Assembly: GCA_910585605.1 (NCBI GenBank)
Contig: CAJUFL010000024.1
Coordinates: 1 to 57,546 of the forward strand
DNA: 57,546 nucleotides
Source of the DNA: an uncultured Lachnospiraceae bacterium
Lineage (GTDB): Bacteria; Bacillota; Clostridia; Lachnospirales; Lachnospiraceae
Direction of reading: 5' to 3'
Of the stretch, positions 1-9,085 are shown piece by piece (position 1 is the first letter of the stretch; each line of letters opens with the position of its first letter). Under the pieces are notes generated by a model. The model was not told the DNA's origin. It searched no databases and saw only the letters and a program-made list of their open reading frames with translations. The translations under genes were made by a program, and so were the position numbers.

Positions 1-404
1 CATCCAGTGTATCACTGACCGTGTCCCCCCAGTCCGACAGAGTATCAGTTACGGTATCCAGTGACGGAAACATTCCGTTACGGTCCACAAGCAGAATGGG
101 ATTATTATAACAGTAGGTATAGCGGTTCATTGTAAACGGCATATCCTTAAAGCCCGGTATGATATCCTGTGCCGTAAACCGCCCTGTCTTTGGCTGGTAT
201 TCCCGCATCTGGGCAAAATATGTGGCTGCCGTCCGGTCGTACTGATAGCCGGTAAACCCGAAAGGCTGGACAAATTCCGTTTTCCCCTATGTAATGCCAC
301 TCCAGTCCAATCTCATCATTAGCATAACTTTCACAGATTTCTCCGTTTTGGTACACCAGATGAATGGAGTTACTTAACTCATTCTTTAATATATACTCCA
401 GCAC
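1..404 (-). pseudogene. Orphan RHS core fragment, frameshifted, runs off the left edge
   Basis: The minus strand encodes the end of an RHS core in two frames. Between about 404 and 290 the frame reads like the YYLKDELG...HESYAYDE part of the full RHS protein at 2535-7682. From about 290 to 1 a second frame gives PFGFTGYQYDRT, FAQMREYQP, NRYTYCYNNP and VDRNGMFPS. A small deletion or frameshift near 280-300 separates the two. It lies directly downstream of a lipoprotein immunity gene and overlaps its 3' end. The toxin portion would lie beyond the window. It has no start codon of its own, so I read it as a decayed cassette rather than a working gene. Confidence 0.8.
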
Positions 405-927
405 CGCTGTTTGGATATTGCCACTGATAATACCCTTCTTCAGAATTTATTGCCGATTGATATGTCTCTTCAGTTACAAACTCTAACACACTTAATCCCT
501 CTTTATCTGGATTTTCTTTATCAATTAATCTATATTCGTAGGCTATTCTATAAGTTTTTTCATTAGTAACTAAAGCATAATCTCCGGAAAATGATTTTTC
601 TATATCCTCACCATATTTTGTATGTGTGCTGGAACTTGCGTCACCTTCAAAACTTTGTTTTTTCCCCTGATAAAATTGTAAAAGGTCAGATATTTGCCGA
701 TCTATATCCGTGGCTTCTTCTAGTGCAGATGCGGAAAATAACTCCTTCAATGCATCTCCATCTCCATTATCCAAAGCCACTGCTATATCCTCCATCATCT
801 GATCTGCTATCTGCTGTTCTGAACCTAGTTCTTTTGTTAATCGTTCTCCTCTACCCATTGGTTTAATACATCCTCCTAAATTCATACATAAAATAACGCA
901 ACATAAGACTAATTTTATTTTTTTCAT
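379..927 (-). CDS. DUF5104-like lipoprotein, probable immunity protein of the orphan DUF4474 cassette
   Basis: A 182-residue lipoprotein. The signal peptide starts MKKIKLVL and ends in a clear lipobox, LGGC, so the mature protein should be anchored outside the membrane. The body resembles the DUF5104 family of Firmicutes lipoproteins (recognised by eye). The start is the ATG at 927, which has GAGGAG upstream; an in-frame extension to 945 has no ribosome site. It begins 11 bases after the stop of the DUF4474 toxin fragment, the same spacing as the paralogue at 1984-2523. The two paralogues are nearly identical over the first ~110 residues and then diverge. Immunity function is inferred from position and pairing; no direct motif shows it. 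Confidence 0.75.
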   Translation of the reverse strand: MKKIKLVLCCVILCMNLGGCIKPMGRGERLTKELGSEQQIADQMMEDIAVALDNGDGDALKELFSASALEEATDIDRQISDLLQFYQGKKQSFEGDASSSTHTKYGEDIEKSFSGDYALVTNEKTYRIAYEYRLIDKENPDKEGLSVLEFVTEETYQSAINSEEGYYQWQYPNSGAGVYIKE

Positions 928-938
928 TATAAGTCTCC

Positions 939-1945
939 TCACCAATTATAATACACTGTTTGATTTTCTTCATCAAAACAAAATTCTTTAGCTCTCCCTT
1001 TATATCTTATTTTGAATGCTTCCCACAACTCTGGATAAGAACTCATATCAATGCTTCCAATCACTGTTAAATTGTCCGGATCAATATCCTGTGTCATTGA
1101 ATCAAAGCCTGTAATCCACCACTGCGGGTCATCCGGCATATAACACATAATGGTATTTCCATCCTTATCATACGTTGTCAGTGTCATCGGCATCGCATCA
1201 TCCACTGCCACATCCCAGAACGGCTCTCCGCCCTTATAGATTCCTGTTTCCGCACCTGCACCCAGATTCAGGTAGTCTCCTTTCCACATCCAGATGCAGT
1301 ATTGTTCACCATCCACCGTTACCGGATATTTATTTTTCTTCATATCCGTTGCTACATCAAATACCCAGTCATACAAATCACAGTATCCCATATGCTGCTG
1401 CCAGCAGTCCGGGGAGGTATGGAAAACCCCTGCCTTATCCCGGTGGAAATCCACCGATTCTAAAAATCCATCTGCATAACCCTGCTGTGTTGCATAAGTA
1501 AATCCGGTACCCTTTGATATTTCTTTACAGATTATATGCACAGGATCTTTCAATTTTTCTTTTATCTGTTCTGTAACATCCGAATACTGGTTTCCGATGT
1601 CTGTAATCCATCCTGTTACATTTGCTACAACATCGGATGATGCTTCTGCTATACTGTCCACGCCGTCTGCAAAGGCATCTCCCCATTTATCCAGTGTATT
1701 GCTGACACTGTCTCCCCAGTCCGACAGGGTATCGGTTACCGTTTCTAATCACGGGAACATTCCGTTACGGTTCACAAGCAGGATGGGATTATTATAACCG
1801 TAGGTATAACGGTTATAGCACTTCATTCATTGTAAACGGCATATCCTTAAAATCCGGAATCATATCCTGTGCCGCAAACCGCCCTGTCTCCGGCTGGTAT
1901 TCCCTCATCTGGGCAAAATATGTGTCTGCTTCCCAGTCATAAACT
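939..1945 (-). pseudogene. Orphan RHS C-terminal cassette with DUF4474 toxin domain
   Basis: The 3' part (939-1740) is an open frame almost identical in DNA to the toxin end of the full RHS gene (2538-3340), including the DUF4474-like region with FHRDKAGVFHT, MWKGDY and WWITGF. Only the last ~20 residues differ clearly (KIRYKGRAKEF against KKIYSTDKYKDIF). Upstream, at 1740-1945, it keeps scraps of the RHS core (TYFAQMREYQPETGRF, NRYTYGYNNP), broken by frameshifts near 1750 and 1820. It has no start codon or ribosome site that would give an RHS protein. It is best read as a silent donor cassette paired with the lipoprotein at 379-927. Confidence 0.8.
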
Positions 1946-1983
1946 ATTCACACTTATTAAAAATAACCTTAACTTATACCAAT

Positions 1984-2523
1984 TTATTCCTGAATATACA
2001 CTCCCGGTCCTTCATATCCTTCACTCCCAGACAAATAATTAAAATCATCCCTCTGATAAATTCCATCCGTAAGAAACTCTAATTGACTCAGTCCTTCTGC
2101 ATCGGAATTGTCCTTATCAACAACAGTATAGTCATACATAACCCGATAAGTTTCTTTATCTGTAGTTAATTGATAGTGACCAATAAGCTGTTTTTCTATA
2201 TCTTCACCATATTTTGTATGTGTACTGGAACTTGCAAAACCTTCAAAACTTTGTTTTTTCCCCTGATAAAATTGTAAAAGGTTAGATATTTGCTGGTCTA
2301 TATCCGTGGCTTCTTCTAGTGCAGATGCGGAAAATAACTCCTTCAATGCATCTGCATCCCCAGCATCCAAAGCTGCTGCTATATCCTCCATCATCCGGTC
2401 AGATATTTGTTGATCTGAACCTAATTCCTTTGTTAATCGTTCTCCTCTACTCATTGGTTTAATACATCCTCCTAGATTCATACATAAAATAACGCAACAT
2501 AAGACTACTTTTATTTTTTTCAA
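1984..2523 (-). CDS. DUF5104-like lipoprotein, probable immunity protein for RHS toxin 1
   Basis: A 179-residue lipoprotein with a short signal peptide and lipobox LGGC. I choose the TTG at 2523 because GAGGTGG lies six bases upstream and because it matches the ATG of the paralogue at 379-927. A GTG at 2538 is possible but would overlap the RHS stop codon. It follows the toxin gene by 11 bases and is surely co-transcribed. The first ~110 residues are close to the paralogue; the last ~60 (GHYQLTTDKETYRVMYDY onward) differ, matching the small difference at the end of the two toxins. Acting as an extracytoplasmic immunity lipoprotein is inferred from gene order. Confidence 0.78.
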   Translation of the reverse strand: MKKIKVVLCCVILCMNLGGCIKPMSRGERLTKELGSDQQISDRMMEDIAAALDAGDADALKELFSASALEEATDIDQQISNLLQFYQGKKQSFEGFASSSTHTKYGEDIEKQLIGHYQLTTDKETYRVMYDYTVVDKDNSDAEGLSQLEFLTDGIYQRDDFNYLSGSEGYEGPGVYIQE

Positions 2524-2534
2524 ATCAATCCACC

Positions 2535-5500
2535 TCACCAATTATAATATACTGTCTGATTTTCTTCATCAAAACAAAAGATATCCTTATACTTATCTGT
2601 ACTATAGATTTTCTTAAAAGCTTTCCACAACTCTGGATAGGAACTCATATCTATGCTTCCAATCACTGTTAAATTGTCCGGATCAATATCCTGTGTCATT
2701 GAATCGAAGCCTGTAATCCACCACTGCGGGTCATCCGGCATGTAACACATTATGGTATTTCCATCCTTATCATACGTTGTCAGTGTCATCGGCATCGCAT
2801 CATCCACTGCCACATCCCAGAACGGCTCTCCGCCCTTATAGATTCCTGTTTCCGCACCTGCACCCAGATTCAGGTAGTCTCCTTTCCACATCCAGATGCA
2901 GTATTGTTCACCATCCACCGTTACCGGATATTTATTTTTCTTCATATCCGTTGCTACATCAAATACCCAGTCATACAAATCACAGTATCCCATATGCTGC
3001 TGCCAGCAGTCCGGGGAGGTATGGAAAACCCCTGCCTTATCCCGGTGGAAATCCACCGATTCTAAAAATCCATCTGCATAACCCTGCTGTGTTGCATAAG
3101 TAAATCCGGTACCCTTTGATATTTCTTTACAGATTATATGCACAGGATCTTTCAATTTTTCTTTTATCTGTTCTGTAACATCCGAATACTGGTTTCCGAT
3201 GTCTGTAATCCATCCTGTTACATTTGCTACAACATCGGATGATGCTTCCGCTATACTGTCCACTCCATCTGCAAAGGCGTCTCCCCAGTCATCCAGTGTA
3301 TTGCTGACACTGTCTCCCCAGTCTGACAGGGTGTCGGTAATCGTATCCATAGATGGGAACATTCCGTTCCGGTCCACAAGAAGAATTGGGTTATTATAAC
3401 AGTACGTATAGCGGTTCATCGTAAACGGTATATTCCGAAATCCCGGAATGATATCCTGTGCCGCAAACCGCCCTGTCTCCGGCTGGTATTCCCTCATCTG
3501 GGCAAAATATGTGGTTGCCGTCCGGTCGTACTGGTAGCCGGTAAACCCGAAAGGCTGGACAGGCTCTGTGCTTCTCTGCTTGGAGTGCATCTCCCTTCCA
3601 AACTCATCATAAGCGTAGCTTTCATGCACTTCCCCATCCGGATACAGCAGGCGGAGGGGACTTCCCAGTTCATCCTTCAGATAATACTGTGGTTCCTGTG
3701 AGCCTTCTTCCAACAGTGCCGCCACGCCGCCGTCCCACAGGTAGGTCTGCTTTGTTCCCTCCTCTGTCTTTTGCAGCAGGTTATGATATTGTCTTGTCGG
3801 GTCCGGAAGGTATACGGTCTCCTTTCCCTCTTTTGTAGTCTTTCCGGTACGCTGTCCAAACCCGTTATACTGATACCGTGCCCTTCCCCGGTCCTGTCCC
3901 TCCGCTTCTGCCAGACGGTTTGTCACATCATACACATAACGGCTGATGATGGAGCCGTTTACTGACACCTGTTCCAGATTCCCCCGCCGATCATACGCAT
4001 ACGCGGTCTCCAGTGCATTTTCTGTCTTTAATACTAACTGGTTTCCTTCATTGTAGGCATACTGCGTCCTGGCACCATTCTCTGTCATGCTGCTGCGGTT
4101 TCCAAAGGGATCATATGTATAGGAACGCTGCTGCATTCCATCCTTCATCACTTCCGTCAGTCTTCCCAGCAAGTCATACCGGTATTCATAGCTGCCGCTT
4201 TCTTCTTCCATTCCCCTGCGCATCCTTGTCACACGGCTCCGGTTTCCCGCCAGGTCGTAGGCATACCGGCAGCTGTCCAGCTCTCCCATGCTGTCCCGGT
4301 GGATTAGTTCCAGAAGCCTTCCCCTTTCATCATAGGAATATTCCGTCTCTGTTCCGTTTGGAAAGACCTTCCCTGACAGAAATCCGGCGTCATCATACCC
4401 ATAGGAAATAACCTGTTCTCCCTGTATCAGCTTCTCCAGTCTTGTGAATTCATTGTATTCATACTGTACCTGCTTCCCGTCCGGATAGGTGATCCCGGTA
4501 CGCTCGCCCCTTGGCCCGTAGGTATAGGAAACCTCCTTCCCATCCGGGAACGACACATTTGTCACATGCCCCATGGCGTCACTGGCAACTGCGGTGGTTC
4601 CCAGCCAGTCTTCCATCTGTATCAGCTGCCGGATCGCATTATAGCTGAGCTTTACTTCCCTTCCATCCGCATACTGGATCTGTGAAAGGTTACCGGACGG
4701 GGTATATCCGTATTTTGTCAGATAGCCCTCCTTGTCCACCTTTGCAGCCAGACGCCCCACCTTATCATATTCATAAGTCTCTGCTTGTCCCAGCCCATCT
4801 GTCACCTTTGTTATATTCCCCATCCGGTCATGCTCATAACGGGTAACACGGTAGTTTTGGTTCATTTCCTGTACTTTTCCAAGCTCCGGATCCATTCCTT
4901 TTCCGTACTGGCATACAGTAACCAGTCTGTCCCGGTCATCATACTCATACACTGTCTCATTCCCCAACGGATCTGTCACTTTCAGTAGTTTTCCGGTTAA
5001 GGAATACGCATACTGTGTCACGGCTCCGCTGCTGTCCGTCATGGACACAACGCGGTCCATACAGTCATAGGTATACTGTTTCATCTCCCCGCTGCTGTTT
5101 TCAATCCTTATCACACGGTCAAGAGCATCATAGGTATACGTCAGCTGATATCCTTTTGGATTCGTATAGGTCTTTACATTTCCATTGCCGTCATAGGTAT
5201 AATCTGCACTTTTTCCCTCTGGATAGATTACACGAAGCAGATGTCCGCATTTTCCATATTCATATACAGTAGTCTGTCCGGTTTCGTTAGTAACCGAGGA
5301 GAGATGCCCCATGCAGTCATAGGTATATGTTCTGCTCTCTCCTAATGGGTTTGTCTCCTGGGTCAGCTTTCCATTTTTATCATATTCCAGATGCACTTCA
5401 TTGCCAAGAGCATCCCGTATCCATAATACATTCCCTTCCGCATCATATCCATACTCGGTACAGCCGCCCTCTGGTGCCTGCACCTTGACCAGACGACCTG

Positions 5501-7682
5501 CAGCATCATAGAAAAATCTTGCCGTGTTTCCCAGTTCATCCGTCTTACTGGTACGGTGTCCCACAGCATCATAGGTATAATACACCATGTCCCCGCTGGC
5601 ATTGCATATGCGGGTCAGGTTATTATGTTCATCATAAAGAAAAGCAGTCTTTGCCCCATCCGGCTGTGTAACCTCCGCTACATTCCACATGGAGTCATAG
5701 GCAAGGAGTGTCGTGCGCCCCATTTTGTCTGTCACTTTACAGGGAAGGTTCAGAGCATTATACTCCCGGGTGATGGTACTTCCATCAAAGTCCACGATTT
5801 TTGTCACCTTGTTATTTTTATTATAGGTATAAGTTCTTGTATTCCCGTCCGGGTTTGTGACACGGATAATATTTCCGCTGTTATCATATTCGTAGGAAGT
5901 ACTGTTTCCGTTTCCGTCTACAGTCTCTACCACCTGATTCAGCTCATCATAAACAAACAGATGGCGGAAGCCCTCCGGATCTGTCAGACAGGTAATATTG
6001 CCTCCTGCATCCCGCTCCAATGTGACCACACCTCCGTCCGGCTGCAGGATCTGGTCCGCTCCTCCCTGTTCCTGATAATGAAATCGGAACACATTTCCCT
6101 CAGCATCCTCAGACTCGGTAAGATTTCCTTTTTCATCAAATTGATTCTGCACTTTCCTTACTCCGTCAACCTCCACGCTGGCCACCTGATTAAACAGTCC
6201 GTACTGAAGTACCATCTCATTCCCCACTGGATTTATAATCCGGGTACGGTTTCCCCGTTCATCATAGTCATACCGCGTCTGGTTACCCAGCTTGTCTACA
6301 AACAGTGTCCTCTGTCCGCGTTTGTTGTATTCAAAACGCTCTTCTCCGTCACTGTATATGTGTTTAACATCCCGGAACTGGTCATCATGAACATATACAA
6401 TCTGGCTTCCGTTGCGTTCGGTCAACCGGGTTTCCTGTTTTTCATCATCATACTCATAGGTCATCTTGCTGCCATCAGGAAAACGCTGTTTTATGGTACG
6501 CATCCTTTCATCAAAGGTGTTTTTCACTGTTACCGTCCCTTCGGGATTCTTTGTATATTTCAGTTTACCCGACGAGGTATACCCATAACAGTAACAGTCC
6601 CCGTTGGGAGTACCGGCTGCAAGAAGAAACCCTTCCCGTATCTCATAGGAGATTTTCCTTCCTGTATGGTCTGTAAGGGTTTGAAGAAACCCCTCCTCGT
6701 CATAAGAAAGTTCAAAATACTGCCCCGCTGTGCTTTCTATCCTGCTCAGCCTTTTTTTATCTCCTTCCTGTTCATAAATGTACTTAAGACAGCCTCCCTT
6801 TAAACCCATCTGGCTGATACAATACCCTTCCGCATCAAAACAATACGTTCTCTGTTCCCTTGTCGTATATTCATATCCTTTTTCTGTCTGTGCCAATGTG
6901 CCGGTTCCCTGATAGACAGACAGATACCCGCCACCAGAAACAGACAAAAAACGTTCCTCTTTTCCGTCCTCCAGATTAAGAATGACCTCACTGCCGTTCT
7001 TTTCCAAAAAAATCTCATTATTATGGTTCCAGTCCCTTCCCAATATTCCCTTTCGTTGATTCAGCGAATTATAAAATCTGCGGAATATCAAAGGGGTTTC
7101 TCCCTTGACTGCCAAATCTGTATGGGCATAGATAAAATTCCCTGTGCTTAAGTTTACCGGATCCTTGGAAAACCATACACTCTTTACTTCTTCCCCCTTA
7201 ATATTCATCAGCAGTTTATTAATGGCCTTTGAAGTGTCTTCTACTAATTCCTTATATCGAAACTTCATCAATTCAAAATTTACAGCAAAATTCACGGGAC
7301 TACTAGTGAGCGGTACATCCTTCAGAAATCTATGTATCTGTCGTACTGCCTTTTCCAGCCTCTCTATATCACCTCTTAACGCATCTGTCTGTTTTGCATA
7401 CTGACTGTCCGCCGGCAGAATCTTTGCATCTATATTATTTTTGCACTTCTCCAGCTTGGAAATGACGGAGTCCAAATCCATCCCGTTAATATGTGCCTGC
7501 AACTGCCTGGCAACCTGCTCTGCCCTGTTTTCCCGCACTTCTGCCGGAAGCTTTGAGAGTGCCCGTTCTGCCCTGCCGGCTATAGACAGCATATTCTCCA
7601 TAGAATCCTGTGACTTTTTCAATACCTCTTTGATTTCCCTGCATATCAGTTCAATCTCGCTTTTTTTAAATATCCGGTCCAT
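2535..7682 (-). CDS. RHS/YD-repeat polymorphic toxin 1 with DUF4474 C-terminal domain
   Basis: A 1,715-residue protein. Residues 1-170 are helical and charged, with no YD repeats, and probably form the T7SS targeting domain. A DUF6531-type segment follows (about 174-250, DPVNLSTGNFIYAHTDL and RRFYNSL), then dozens of YD repeats with GNxTxxxYDxxGN signatures. The RHS-associated core ends in NPILLVDRNG near residue 1440. The variable tip (1440-1715) carries a DUF4474-like domain at about 1540-1670 with conserved WQQHMGYCDLYD and FWDV motifs. RHS shells usually enclose the toxin tip and cut it free; whether this one does is unknown. No signal peptide is present, which fits T7SS export with the three small helical proteins encoded just upstream. 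The activity of DUF4474 is not known to me. Confidence 0.9.
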   Translation of the reverse strand: MDRIFKKSEIELICREIKEVLKKSQDSMENMLSIAGRAERALSKLPAEVRENRAEQVARQLQAHINGMDLDSVISKLEKCKNNIDAKILPADSQYAKQTDALRGDIERLEKAVRQIHRFLKDVPLTSSPVNFAVNFELMKFRYKELVEDTSKAINKLLMNIKGEEVKSVWFSKDPVNLSTGNFIYAHTDLAVKGETPLIFRRFYNSLNQRKGILGRDWNHNNEIFLEKNGSEVILNLEDGKEERFLSVSGGGYLSVYQGTGTLAQTEKGYEYTTREQRTYCFDAEGYCISQMGLKGGCLKYIYEQEGDKKRLSRIESTAGQYFELSYDEEGFLQTLTDHTGRKISYEIREGFLLAAGTPNGDCYCYGYTSSGKLKYTKNPEGTVTVKNTFDERMRTIKQRFPDGSKMTYEYDDEKQETRLTERNGSQIVYVHDDQFRDVKHIYSDGEERFEYNKRGQRTLFVDKLGNQTRYDYDERGNRTRIINPVGNEMVLQYGLFNQVASVEVDGVRKVQNQFDEKGNLTESEDAEGNVFRFHYQEQGGADQILQPDGGVVTLERDAGGNITCLTDPEGFRHLFVYDELNQVVETVDGNGNSTSYEYDNSGNIIRVTNPDGNTRTYTYNKNNKVTKIVDFDGSTITREYNALNLPCKVTDKMGRTTLLAYDSMWNVAEVTQPDGAKTAFLYDEHNNLTRICNASGDMVYYTYDAVGHRTSKTDELGNTARFFYDAAGRLVKVQAPEGGCTEYGYDAEGNVLWIRDALGNEVHLEYDKNGKLTQETNPLGESRTYTYDCMGHLSSVTNETGQTTVYEYGKCGHLLRVIYPEGKSADYTYDGNGNVKTYTNPKGYQLTYTYDALDRVIRIENSSGEMKQYTYDCMDRVVSMTDSSGAVTQYAYSLTGKLLKVTDPLGNETVYEYDDRDRLVTVCQYGKGMDPELGKVQEMNQNYRVTRYEHDRMGNITKVTDGLGQAETYEYDKVGRLAAKVDKEGYLTKYGYTPSGNLSQIQYADGREVKLSYNAIRQLIQMEDWLGTTAVASDAMGHVTNVSFPDGKEVSYTYGPRGERTGITYPDGKQVQYEYNEFTRLEKLIQGEQVISYGYDDAGFLSGKVFPNGTETEYSYDERGRLLELIHRDSMGELDSCRYAYDLAGNRSRVTRMRRGMEEESGSYEYRYDLLGRLTEVMKDGMQQRSYTYDPFGNRSSMTENGARTQYAYNEGNQLVLKTENALETAYAYDRRGNLEQVSVNGSIISRYVYDVTNRLAEAEGQDRGRARYQYNGFGQRTGKTTKEGKETVYLPDPTRQYHNLLQKTEEGTKQTYLWDGGVAALLEEGSQEPQYYLKDELGSPLRLLYPDGEVHESYAYDEFGREMHSKQRSTEPVQPFGFTGYQYDRTATTYFAQMREYQPETGRFAAQDIIPGFRNIPFTMNRYTYCYNNPILLVDRNGMFPSMDTITDTLSDWGDSVSNTLDDWGDAFADGVDSIAEASSDVVANVTGWITDIGNQYSDVTEQIKEKLKDPVHIICKEISKGTGFTYATQQGYADGFLESVDFHRDKAGVFHTSPDCWQQHMGYCDLYDWVFDVATDMKKNKYPVTVDGEQYCIWMWKGDYLNLGAGAETGIYKGGEPFWDVAVDDAMPMTLTTYDKDGNTIMCYMPDDPQWWITGFDSMTQDIDPDNLTVIGSIDMSSYPELWKAFKKIYSTDKYKDIFCFDEENQTVYYNW

Positions 7683-7700
7683 CGTATCCCTGCCGCCTTT

Positions 7701-8000
7701 CTATTCCTTTGTTATTTTTATCCCCTTTGCATATGCTGTATCAATTTTCTCCAACTCATTCGCCGCAGTATGTATATTTTTACCCAAACAGGACAGTGTT
7801 TCTTTCATTGCCTTCATCAGCCTGTTTTCAGCTTTCGAAAGTTTCTGAAGTGCATCTGCCTCCTTTCCCACAGACTCAGACAGAGTATGAGAAATTTTAT
7901 TATATATAGAATTTATATCCCCTATATTCTGGTTTAATGTTTTGTTGAGTTCTGAAATTATTTTATCTATCTTGTTATAATCAATATTAATATCTGCCAT
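7701..8000 (-). CDS. Small helical EsxA-like partner of RHS toxin 1 (gene C of the helper trio)
   Basis: A 99-residue, all-helical protein with no cysteine-rich or membrane part. It ends with ELEKIDTAYAKG, which closely matches the C-terminus of EsxA in this window (DMDKLDAAYSKS) and the paralogue at 28061-28357 (DFDQLDKKYASR). It lacks a WXG motif. AGGAGAG precedes the ATG. It lies 18 bases before the RHS toxin and is third in a small-gene trio that is repeated before RHS toxin 2. Known LXG toxin loci carry similar small helper proteins (Lap or YwqI-like), so a co-secreted partner or targeting factor is the likely role. Confidence 0.7.
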   Translation of the reverse strand: MADINIDYNKIDKIISELNKTLNQNIGDINSIYNKISHTLSESVGKEADALQKLSKAENRLMKAMKETLSCLGKNIHTAANELEKIDTAYAKGIKITKE

Positions 8001-8008
8001 ATTCTCTC

Positions 8009-8296
8009 CTATCGGTATACATCATAATTCGCAATTGTGTTCTGAAAACTATCTATTATCTGTTCGTGTACAGAAAAAGCATCCTCCAATATCTGCGTCA
8101 TACTCCTGATCTCCTGAAGAATTTCGGATATCCTCGGTGTAATCTCTTTTGTATAGAAACCACCGTCAACACAATTCAATGCCTCTATTTTGATAAGTGC
8201 TTGATTCACTGCTGTCAGACTGGATTTATGTACCTTTTTTACCTGCTGTGCCAGTTCCAGATACTCCTTTTCCTTCAAACCCACTTTTTTAGCCAT
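8009..8296 (-). CDS. Small helical helper protein, gene B of the trio before RHS toxin 1
   Basis: A 95-residue helical protein starting MAKKVGLKEKEY. I prefer the ATG at 8296: AAGGAGG is about 10 bases upstream of it but only one base from the ATG at 8305. It has the length and helical character of WXG100-superfamily proteins but no WXG motif. The counterpart in the second module is 28370-28654, similar in size and position, with only weak visible identity. It lies 8 bases from the next gene. I do not recognise a named family; a helper for loading the RHS toxin on the T7SS is inferred from position. Confidence 0.65.
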   Translation of the reverse strand: MAKKVGLKEKEYLELAQQVKKVHKSSLTAVNQALIKIEALNCVDGGFYTKEITPRISEILQEIRSMTQILEDAFSVHEQIIDSFQNTIANYDVYR

Positions 8297-8311
8297 ACCA
8301 TACATCCCTCC

Positions 8312-8680
8312 TTAAACCGAGCTCTGTTCCAACCTTTGTTTTTCTGCTTTCAAATCCTGTATTTTCCCTTCCAATTTCTTAATTTGTATCCCCAGTACAC
8401 TTTCTAATGTTTCTGCTCCTGCTACCCCCTTTTTAATCTGCGAAATGGCATCGCCAACCTCTCTATGCAGTATATCCGCCATATTCCCCTCAAAAACATT
8501 CTTTCTTTTTACTTCTGATAATTCTCTGCTATTTGCCAATCGGTTAAAATCAGTCTTCCAGTTTTCGTGTTCTTTTGCACAATCACGCTTTATGCTCTCT
8601 ATTTCACTTTTTGCTGAACTATATTGGATGATTTTGATACTAATATCCCGAAGCCGAGCCTGTTTCACAATATCATTCAT
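8312..8680 (-). CDS. Coiled-coil helper protein, YwqH/DUF5082-like (gene A of the trio)
   Basis: A 122-residue, strongly charged coiled-coil protein. It contains KNVFEGNMADIL, nearly the same as KNVFEGEIADKL in the paralogue at 28703-29101. In the DUF5082 family (YwqH of Bacillus subtilis, next to the LXG toxin gene ywqJ) a similar short conserved stretch sits in the middle of a coiled coil, so I assign it there with moderate confidence. GGGAGGT precedes the ATG. It is the first gene of module 1, followed within 15 bases by gene B. It likely acts as a T7SS chaperone or co-secreted partner. Confidence 0.65.
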   Translation of the reverse strand: MNDIVKQARLRDISIKIIQYSSAKSEIESIKRDCAKEHENWKTDFNRLANSRELSEVKRKNVFEGNMADILHREVGDAISQIKKGVAGAETLESVLGIQIKKLEGKIQDLKAEKQRLEQSSV

Positions 8681-8757
8681 AATCGTACCTCCCTATTCGT
8701 CTGCATTCTTATACTTCATAGTTACTGATATGCCTTTCTGATGCATAGTCTTATACC

Positions 8758-8857
8758 TCCATCTTACAGAGTATTAATCCCCACTTCTATATCTCTCTGG
8801 ATGTCTGCCAAAGTCTCATCACCTCTAGGCATTCTCACTATGACGACTTTCTTCATT
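8758..8857 (-). repeat. 100-bp repeat, copy 1, encoding a 30-residue gene tail
   Basis: This segment matches 11000-11099 at most positions. On the minus strand both copies read MKxVxIVRM..GDETL..IQRD.EV.INTL and then stop (8764-8856 here). It looks like the 3' end of one gene, probably an immunity gene, left twice by duplication or recombination. In this copy it lies between the helper trio and the small gene at 8825-9064, which it overlaps in another frame. I see no promoter. Confidence 0.6.
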
Positions 8858-9064
8858 TTTTCTTTTCAGTGAGACAAGCATATACCCTGCTTCACTATTT
8901 AAGTAGTATTCTGCTTGAAAAAAATACAATGTTTTATATCCTATGGTATCCGGAACAAAATCTCCACGTTTCACATCATATTCATCTATAAAATTTTTCG
9001 GATATAGATATCGATGATCATACTCATCTATATAAACTCTTTTAATTGGATAAATGATAATCAC
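8825..9064 (-). CDS. Small hypothetical protein or gene fragment (79 residues)
   Basis: An open frame starting with GTG at 9064 and rich in aromatic and charged residues (YDHRYLYPKNFIDEYD). It overlaps the 100-bp repeat at its 3' end, where a second frame has a clean homologous copy elsewhere, so a frameshift near 8850 may have changed its tail. No good ribosome site is visible. It lies in a stretch of immunity-like remnants between IS3 debris and RHS module 1. I do not recognise it; it may be a truncated immunity gene. Confidence 0.4.
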   Translation of the reverse strand: MIIIYPIKRVYIDEYDHRYLYPKNFIDEYDVKRGDFVPDTIGYKTLYFFQAEYYLNSEAGYMLVSLKRKNEESRHSENA

Positions 9065-9085
9065 ATAACTTATTCAAATATTTTA

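Noticed and set aside
1175..1501. Identical 108-codon plus-strand frames at 1175 and 2777
   Set aside because: They are antisense shadows of the duplicated DUF4474 toxin region, and are identical only because that DNA is duplicated.
5556..6803. A 415-codon plus-strand open frame opposite RHS toxin 1
   Set aside because: It is antisense to the YD repeats, whose repeated codons keep the opposite frame open. It has no ribosome site and its hydrophobic pattern is the complement of YD motifs.
4000..7200. Regular tandem repeats resembling a CRISPR or satellite array
   Set aside because: They are degenerate protein-coding YD repeats of variable length; no constant repeat with unique spacers exists.
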